From Orbaceae bacterium ESL0727 (lineage in GTDB: Bacteria > Pseudomonadota > Gammaproteobacteria > Enterobacterales > Orbaceae), in NCBI GenBank assembly GCA_029433345.1, contig JAQTHY010000001.1:1116001-1180000 (forward strand): 64,000 bases of DNA, in the 5' to 3' direction. Of this stretch, positions 59,172-64,000 are shown one piece after another. Position numbers and translations under genes: made by a program. The notes beneath the pieces are model-generated. The model ran no database searches. It was not told where the DNA came from and worked only from the letters and a program-made list of their open reading frames with translations. Numbering within the stretch: position 1 is the stretch's first letter; the number at the start of each line of letters is the position of its first letter.

Positions 59172-61606
59172 TTACTTGACATCATCAACCCTAGGTAGCC
59201 AGTCGCAACTTGTTTCTAGGTTGAGCTCAAGATTAGTTCTTATCCCTGCGGCAAAGCGTTTTTTAATATATTCCTTGCCGTTCTCTTTCATTGCATAATC
59301 AATCGATACTCCGAATTGAGTTAATGAGAGGGGGCGAGTTAATCCCATATTGACTGTATACTCGGTATAAGCATGGAAAAGATATCTTCTTGGATTAAAA
59401 GGAACAATCCCTAAATTGCCAACATACATGCCATCAGGTTCATCGAGTACGTCAAGGTAACTACAAAAATCAATCAGGTGGTCAGCTTCGCGTTTGATAA
59501 TGGTTGCCTCCCCTGATTCGCGTTGGCGCTCTAATCGTGCTTTGGCATCTTCTGGATTGGGAAATTCAGCTAATAACAATCGGACAATAGTTGGGAGTTC
59601 CTGTTCTATTTTACTGATTAGGTTATAGTCGCGCTCTTGCTTAGGAATGACCTTGCCAAAGTGAAAGATTATCCTACGCCTTGATACCGCGCCCGTACGG
59701 TCAGTAAAGCGCATCGCTTCATTATTGACAACCAGCACCACGGCAGGAATTTTACAATCATAGGACTGTTTATATTTCGGGTCGATTTGGATGATATCAT
59801 TGCCCGTAATAGCTTTAAGTCCATCACCCCCACCGACGTAGCGAGGTTGGTCAGGTAGGATGATTAAGGGTTTGCCGACAATGATGGCGCGCTCTCTTGG
59901 ACTGTCGAGTGATGCCATATTGGTTGCGGTGGTGTTCTCTTTTCCGGCGAGCAGTGTTGCGATATCAGCAAATACACTTTTGCCGCTTCCGCCTGCGCCC
60001 GTCACTTCAATAAATAACTGCCAGTCACAGCGGTTAGCGAGTATCATATAAAGCGCGGCGAGGATATTTTTAGTTTTCTCAGGATTGCCATTTGATGCGC
60101 AATGAAGCCATTTAGTAAAATTAGGCGCATGGGCGTCTAAGGATTCTTTTCCGTTGGCTGGGTAGTAATCAATATGATTATTAACGGTTATCCAATCTGC
60201 TTTATGATGCTCCCTAAATTGTTGAGTCTTGGGGTCATAGATACCATTTTTAAAACAAATTACCCCTTTTGTGGCTCTCCCATCGCAGGTAGCGATAATT
60301 GTAAGGAATCGACGGCAGAGGTGATACGCATTGGATTATACGGCTCGCCTGATTGTTCGAATAGTTCAACTAAGGTACGCTTTAGGACTTTGTCACTAAT
60401 CGGCTTCCAGACGTTATCTTGATAATGATAGATTTCATCACTATTAAGATTAATCGCTAAATTATCGTTATAGTGCTGTTTTAACAGTTCGGCGCGCTGA
60501 CTAGATGCCATTTGTGATAGATTCATGGTGGATGGCTCATGTCTAGACGTGTTAGGATTTTCCTTTCTTGGCTCGGTTGGTTTTGTTAATGCGATTTGAA
60601 AAGCGTGGCACGTATACTCAAGTCCATATTGTTGACGATAATCATCTCAATCACATTTTTTATCTGTATCAGGAATCGTATATTGACCTTTAACCGCTTG
60701 TGCGGCTTTGATTGATTTCTCTTTACCACAATTAGGCTTTAAATGCGCGTCATTGTCGCCCGCAATGATGATATGCACGTTAGAGTTAAGGGTTTTGATA
60801 TTCCTTGCCACATGAATCAAATTTCCCGCATCAATCGCGGCTAAAATCAGCGCATCAGGCTTAATCAGTGATAAGGTGATAGCTGTTGCTACTCCCTCGC
60901 AGATAATCACGTCACGTTCTGTCACTTCTTTTTTTATAGTATCTGCAAAATCTGCATTTTCTCCTTTTTTTATAGTACCCTTAAAATCCTTATTTTCCCC
61001 TATCGCAATAAATGCCCCCTTCTTATGGGTACCTTTCAGTAACCGTTTTTCTCCGTCTACGTCAATAAACTGTCCACCTGTATAATTGCCATGGATATCG
61101 ATAACCGGCACAAAAATACGCCCGTTATCAAGTAATGGCAGCGCATAGGTTAAACCCTTGCGAGTGAGGTAGTCCGATTGACCTAAAGTGGTTTTACTGA
61201 GTAACTGGATAACTTGATTCTCTTTTTTTATAGTACCGGCAAAATCGGCAGAATCTTTTTTTATAGCGTCCTCAAAATCCCCAATTTCTCTGTTTTGTAC
61301 TTGGGTATCTTTTGAATGATTAATATTATTTTGGCCAAGGTAAATCCCTGCATAGGCTACCGCGGTTTCTGCTGCTTCCCGACTACTACAATGGTGATAA
61401 CGTTTGACTAGCTCTAACCCATCTCCAGCGCCACATTGATTACATATCCATGTCCCACGTCCATCGATATCATCCATGCGAAACCTATCCTTACCCCCAC
61501 ATAATGGGCAGGGGCAATGCTGATTTGTCTTAATATCTAGTCCGAGCTTATGAAACACAGTGAGCCACTGCCCATTAAGCTGGGTGACAATGTTTTTTAT
61601 ATTCAT
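59172..61606 (-). pseudogene. P4 alpha-type primase-helicase with in-frame stop and frameshift
   Basis: Three pieces together match one P4 alpha-like replication protein (about 811 codons; P4 alpha is 777 aa). Piece 1 (61606-60647) has the zinc finger CPCPLCGGKDRF ... WICNQCGAGDG and a TOPRIM core VIICEGVATAITLSL ... IIIAGDND. It ends in TGA (60647-60649), after which the same frame goes on DDYRQQYGLEYTCHAFQIAL, so the TGA probably replaces a Trp codon. Piece 2 ends LSLPAMGEPQKG at 60260. A single G missing from the run at 60263-60266 would restore GVICFKNGIYDPKTQQF. Piece 3 is a superfamily 3 helicase with Walker A EVTGAGGSGKSVFADIA and motif C VVLVVNNEAMRF. As read, no full protein is made. 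Sequencing error at the G-run is possible but would not explain the TGA. Confidence 0.85.
60926..61280. repeat. Four DF-xx-TIKK coding repeats in the primase piece
   Basis: Two tandem pairs (about 60926-60990 and 61221-61280) encode DFADTIKK, DFKGTIKK, DFAGTIKK and DFEDAIKK. At DNA level each is GATTTT-N6-(A/G)CTATAAAAAAAG. They interrupt the linker between zinc finger and TOPRIM, and the TOPRIM itself, in frame. Confidence 0.8.
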
Positions 61607-61617
61607 CTATTCCCCTA

Positions 61618-61989
61618 TTAGTGTGTAGTGGGTACCAGTTTGTCGGCATTTTTTTCGGCCAATTGCTCAAATAGCCGTGTTAACAGTGTTCGCCCTTCTA
61701 AGGTAAGCTCCATGGTGGTTTTACCGTGTTGATAGATTTTGCTAAACATAGCGTAGGTACGATTTAGTCCTTTTTCTTCACCCAATTGGTTAATCAACAT
61801 ACTCTTGATATTAATCTTTAACGCTTGCATAACTAATACACGTGAGATGGGGAGCTCTATGTCGTTATGGATAAAAACAGCACGATTATTTTTCTGGATT
61901 TGTTCAGTTAAAAACAGGCAAGCGATGATTAATATCATGCTGTCAATCATAAGGTGATTCATTTGGTTTAATTCTTCTTGATTATTCAT
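61618..61989 (-). CDS. Small phage-island protein, 123 aa
   Basis: I do not recognise it. It lies 11 bp upstream of the primase-helicase in the same orientation, within a tight run of small genes, so it is probably part of the same operon. The sequence is mildly hydrophobic at the N terminus (MIDSMILIIACLFLTEQIQ, residues ~15-33). This could be a membrane span, but it lies in a helical context with charged ends. The C-terminal half is polar (GEEKGLNRTYAMFSKIYQHG). P4-like islands commonly have unannotated proteins here. Confidence 0.7.
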   Translation of the reverse strand: MNNQEELNQMNHLMIDSMILIIACLFLTEQIQKNNRAVFIHNDIELPISRVLVMQALKINIKSMLINQLGEEKGLNRTYAMFSKIYQHGKTTMELTLEGRTLLTRLFEQLAEKNADKLVPTTH

Positions 61990-61995
61990 TGTGTT

Positions 61996-62175
61996 TTATC
62001 CTCTTATATTTTCCATATATCGTCTGACTTCGGGTGGCAGGTGCTGCGTAAAATCAGTTAATAATCGTGGAATATCTTGCAAGCCAAAGGTAAGTAATTC
62101 TACATAGCGATTATTTTTAAGTCTTAATGCGGTAATTGAGCCATTTTTGTTATGATTAAATTTAAATTCTTCCAT
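61996..62175 (-). CDS. Small phage-island protein, 59 aa
   Basis: Start chosen at ATG 62175 (MEEFKFNHNKNGSITALRLK), which has AAGGGG 6 nt upstream. The longer frame to 62244 overlaps the preceding gene and lacks a ribosome binding site. The protein is polar and probably beta-rich and ends LPPEVRRYMENIRG. The family was not recognised. It is co-oriented and tightly packed in the P4-like operon. Confidence 0.7.
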   Translation of the reverse strand: MEEFKFNHNKNGSITALRLKNNRYVELLTFGLQDIPRLLTDFTQHLPPEVRRYMENIRG

Positions 62176-62185
62176 GGCTATCCCC

Positions 62186-62449
62186 TTAGCGATTAATCGG
62201 GTCTGTATTACTACAGGTTTTATAAGGTTCTTGGCTACCTTCATATTTGCGATTGCGTATACAAAGTGTTATATCATCGAGCAAATCACTAAGTAACCAC
62301 ATCGCGTTATTAACCATCTCATTTTCTATGATATCTCCACGGCTTTCAGTAGCATCAGCTATAAACGCGACAAGTGTGCTTGATTGAGTAAGCTTTTTCA
62401 TGATTTCATCGGCGGATTCTTCTGTCAGGGTGACTAATGGATTATTCAT
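62186..62449 (-). CDS. Small phage-island protein, 87 aa
   Basis: Start chosen at ATG 62449 (MNNPLVTLTEESADEIMKKL), with GGAG upstream. It overlaps the end of the Icd-like gene by 8 bp. It is acidic and helical by eye (AMWLLSDLLDDITLCIRNRK) and ends with a polar tail. It resembles the small DUF-type proteins found next to Icd-like genes in enterobacterial P4 islands, but I cannot name the family. Confidence 0.7.
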   Translation of the reverse strand: MNNPLVTLTEESADEIMKKLTQSSTLVAFIADATESRGDIIENEMVNNAMWLLSDLLDDITLCIRNRKYEGSQEPYKTCSNTDPINR

Positions 62450-62672
62450 AGCTATCTCCATTAATAACAGCACGGCGAGGATATTCGATAGTAATTGGAG
62501 TAAGCCTAATTTGTGCGATAAAGATAAGGGATTTGTTGCCTAATTTTTCTCTGGCTTGGCGTTCGGTTGATGCGATGATTTCAAATACTTTGGTTGAGGT
62601 TAGATCGTAGAATTTGAATAGTTTTGAAGATTGCCCGTTTTTAGGGTATAGGGTATTATTACTATTAGCCAT
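62442..62672 (-). CDS. Icd-like host cell-division inhibitor family protein
   Basis: A 76-aa protein from ATG 62672 (MANSNNTLYPKNGQ), with AAGGATAATG upstream. The frame opens much earlier (63383), but that part is antisense to another gene and lacks coding character. The segment FEIIASTERQAREKLGNKSL then IFIAQIRL matches the pattern of P4-island proteins annotated as Icd-like (surface of ER-AR-L, then FAGRI-like end). In P4 the icd product blocks host division on derepression. Function here is inferred from family resemblance only. Confidence 0.6.
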   Translation of the reverse strand: MANSNNTLYPKNGQSSKLFKFYDLTSTKVFEIIASTERQAREKLGNKSLIFIAQIRLTPITIEYPRRAVINGDSYE

Positions 62673-62765
62673 AGCATTATCCTTGTTAATGATTGTGGTT
62701 AGATAGCTCGTTGTATGCCAGTACTTCGGGCTATCGTTATTTTGGGAATATACCAATCTACTTGG

Positions 62766-62845
62766 TGTACCTACAATATAATTTATGGTGTACTTACAAG
62801 TCAAGGCTTTTTTGCTTCTTCTTTTTCCTGTATAGTGTAGGTACA
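62766..62845. promoter_or_regulatory. Operator-like TGTACCTACA repeats in divergent promoter
   Basis: TGTACCTACA (62766-62775), TGTACTTACA (62789-62798, 23 bp on) and the inverted TGTAGGTACA (62836-62845) occupy the 199-bp space between the Icd-like gene and the divergent regulator. They probably bind the regulator itself or the island's repressor. Confidence 0.7.
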
Positions 62846-62871
62846 GTAAATATAAATTTAATGGCTTTAAT

Positions 62872-63030
62872 ATGGTAACTGGGCGTAATAATAATAGTTC
62901 TAAACTTAAAAATATCCGCTTCCCCCATGACCTAATTGAGCAAATCGATAAACAAGCCAAGAAAGAAAATAGCAATTTCTCCGCTTGGGTGATTACGACT
63001 TGTCGCGAAAAACTTGATAAATCTAAATAA
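62872..63030 (+). CDS. Ribbon-helix-helix regulator, YlcI/YnfO-like
   Basis: A 52-aa ORF on the plus strand. It starts MVTGRNNNSSKLKNIRFPHD and continues LIEQIDKQAKKENSNFSAWV, then ITTCREKLDKSK. The pattern (basic N terminus, IRFPHDLIEQID strand-helix, FSAWVITTCRE helix) is that of short Arc-type ribbon-helix-helix proteins of the YlcI/YnfO (DUF3950) family common in P4-like islands. It is divergent from the Icd-like operon and adjacent to TGTACCTACA-type operators. It is the best candidate for a local autorepressor. The ribosome binding site is poor. Confidence 0.75.
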   Translation: MVTGRNNNSSKLKNIRFPHDLIEQIDKQAKKENSNFSAWVITTCREKLDKSK

Positions 63031-63379
63031 TTCCCTTTTTTATGGAATCCGAAAATTCTTTTTACCTTCACATTAATTATTTTGTGAAGATGTTTAAGGA
63101 TTAGAGTACGTTTCATAACAAACAGTAGGCGCGTTACTGCTTTTTGTTTATGTTGAACCTTAACATTTATTAACAGGTTTGCGCGCATGTTGATAAGAAT
63201 TCTTGCCAGAAAGAGAGATTTCCCCTTCTGACTTGAATTTTGGATATCCGGTTTTATAAGGTTATCGATATCAAGTTTTGACAAGTTGTTATCCCGCGAA
63301 AAAGGCACCACAGGGCGATTATTCATCATTGGGATGTAAGGTTGTATCACTGGCGCGACAAATAGGCTTAACATCGCTC
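63031..63379. other. 349-bp region without a clear gene
   Basis: The minus strand is open but the translation is low-complexity and leucine/lysine rich, without family features. The plus strand has no supported ORF. It may hold the promoter of the Icd-like operon or untranslated sequence. Confidence 0.4.
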
Positions 63380-64000
63380 TCATTGCGTCACCTCATTCAT
63401 TAGTCGCGTTAAGTAGGTCTGTGATAGTTTTGTAAGTTCGGTTTTTCGCTGCTGATAGTCCCATCCCACATCCAACAAAGTAATATTAGAGCGCTCAAGA
63501 TAGGCTAAATGGCTGATTTGCTGCTCACTGAAATGGTTACGGATATCGCCTTTAATACCATGAGCCAAGCGATATGCTTTAGCTGGCACGCCAAGGATAA
63601 TGCTATTAAGCATATCGTACTCATTTTTGTAATGATGCGGTTTAGTTTCCTTGCCTTGTGCTAGACGTGACATAGTTAATGCGTCACACATTGGGCGGCT
63701 ATAACTCGCCGCTTCTAATCGCGCTTTTAGGCGTTTTAGTTCGCTTTTGTGAATGATGGGCGCAATATTTCTAAGTTGTTCTTCACAGCGAATAAAATGA
63801 CGCCTAATAGCATGACCTTTCTCGTTGTTCTCTATCATGGCAAGTTCTTTAGCCATATTGAGAGTAAGGAAATAATCTTTTTCAGGTCTACCACGCCGGG
63901 TATTTTTCCCCGGATTTGGGGAATATTGTTTATTATTTGTACTTTGATTATTATCATTTGGATAATGTTGATCTGAGTTGAGCTTCCTCAGTTTTGAAGC
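63380..64000 (-). CDS. Phage antirepressor-like protein (5' end outside window)
   Basis: The frame is open from the right edge to the stop at 63380 (206 codons visible). A low-complexity Asn/Gln-rich linker (NDNNQSTNNKQYSPNPGKN) precedes RRGRPEKDYFLTLNMAKELA then MIENNEKGHAIRRHFIRCEE. This is the core of AntA/AntB-type and related phage regulatory proteins, where DYFLTLDMAKELAMVE-N is typical. The C-terminal part is helical and less conserved. An ATG at 63856 would give a 158-aa form, but it would cut the conserved motif, so I treat it as an internal Met. It is likely to counteract the island or a helper-phage repressor. Confidence 0.75.
   Translation of the reverse strand, partial: ASKLRKLNSDQHYPNDNNQSTNNKQYSPNPGKNTRRGRPEKDYFLTLNMAKELAMIENNEKGHAIRRHFIRCEEQLRNIAPIIHKSELKRLKARLEAASYSRPMCDALTMSRLAQGKETKPHHYKNEYDMLNSIILGVPAKAYRLAHGIKGDIRNHFSEQQISHLAYLERSNITLLDVGWDYQQRKTELTKLSQTYLTRLMNEVTQ

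Noticed and set aside
33862-60649. TGA read as tryptophan (altered genetic code or selenocysteine)
   Set aside because: Two TGA codons seem to replace Trp, at 33862 and 60647, but TGA ends intact genes such as thrL and ribD and core genes use TGG. Both cases lie in genes that also carry a frameshift, so decay is simpler.
62442-63383. A 313-aa minus-strand protein
   Set aside because: The first ~237 codons are antisense to the ribbon-helix-helix gene and low in coding character. A good ribosome binding site and the family match begin at ATG 62672.
63749-63976. Plus-strand 75-aa ORF at the right edge
   Set aside because: It is antisense to the antirepressor-like frame that is open to the window end and carries a known motif.

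Overview
The window reads as about 58.3 kb of core chromosome from an AT-rich gammaproteobacterium, followed by the start of a P4-like integrated element (about 58.8 kb to the right edge). Proteins are closest in my memory to Enterobacterales/Pasteurellales versions. Gene neighbourhoods are also enteric-like: rpsU-dnaG-rpoD, thrLABC, nrdR-ribD, znuCB/znuA-mepM, purHD, lepA-lepB-rnc-era, rpoE-rseA-rseB, cca-ygiM and a Met/Leu/Gln tRNA operon. Low GC, a reduced inventory and sugar genes suggest the Orbaceae (Gilliamella-like gut symbionts). That placement is inference and no rRNA is present to confirm it.

Layout. 1-2.3 kb: yfcZ-like end, hemB, rpsU. 2.4-6.3 kb: dnaG and rpoD. 6.5-10 kb: pit, uspA, ydfG and a small orphan. 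10.1-15.1 kb: threonine operon with a readable attenuator and leader peptide. 15.1-16.8 kb: nrdR, ribD. 16.8-23.8 kb: lacZ, a GalR/GalS-type repressor and a GH36 alpha-galactosidase, with no transporter nearby. 24.2-33.7 kb: comM, zinc uptake genes around a Zur box, mepM, mrcB, mutM. 33.75-35.3 kb: a broken surface-protein gene whose 5' end carries 12 perfect copies of an octanucleotide. 35.8-38.9 kb: purHD. 39.3-42.8 kb: a ketogluconate-type cluster (idnO-like reductase, MFS transporter, GntR-like repressor) with tandem palindromic operators. 42.9-53.2 kb: era, rnc, lepB, lepA, rseB, rseA, rpoE (sigma-E promoter visible), cyaA. 53.4-54.1 kb: five tRNAs. 54.2-58.3 kb: cca lacking its HD-domain residues, ygiM, an orphan, agp with two CRP-like sites. 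58.8-64 kb: P4-like replication gene with a stop and a frameshift, small phage ORFs, an Icd-like gene, a divergent ribbon-helix-helix regulator with operator-like repeats, and a truncated antirepressor.

The main unexplained structures are: (1) the (TGTTTGCT)12 tract, which sits just after a start codon with a good ribosome binding site and sets the frame of a signal-peptide-bearing surface protein, so it looks like a phase-variation switch; (2) a roughly 36-bp dispersed intergenic element with five full copies plus two copies of a sister form sharing one half; (3) degenerate short tandem repeats that fill several intergenic gaps and also occur in frame inside cyaA and the P4-like primase. All functional statements rest on reading the sequence and on remembered family features. 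No database search was possible.
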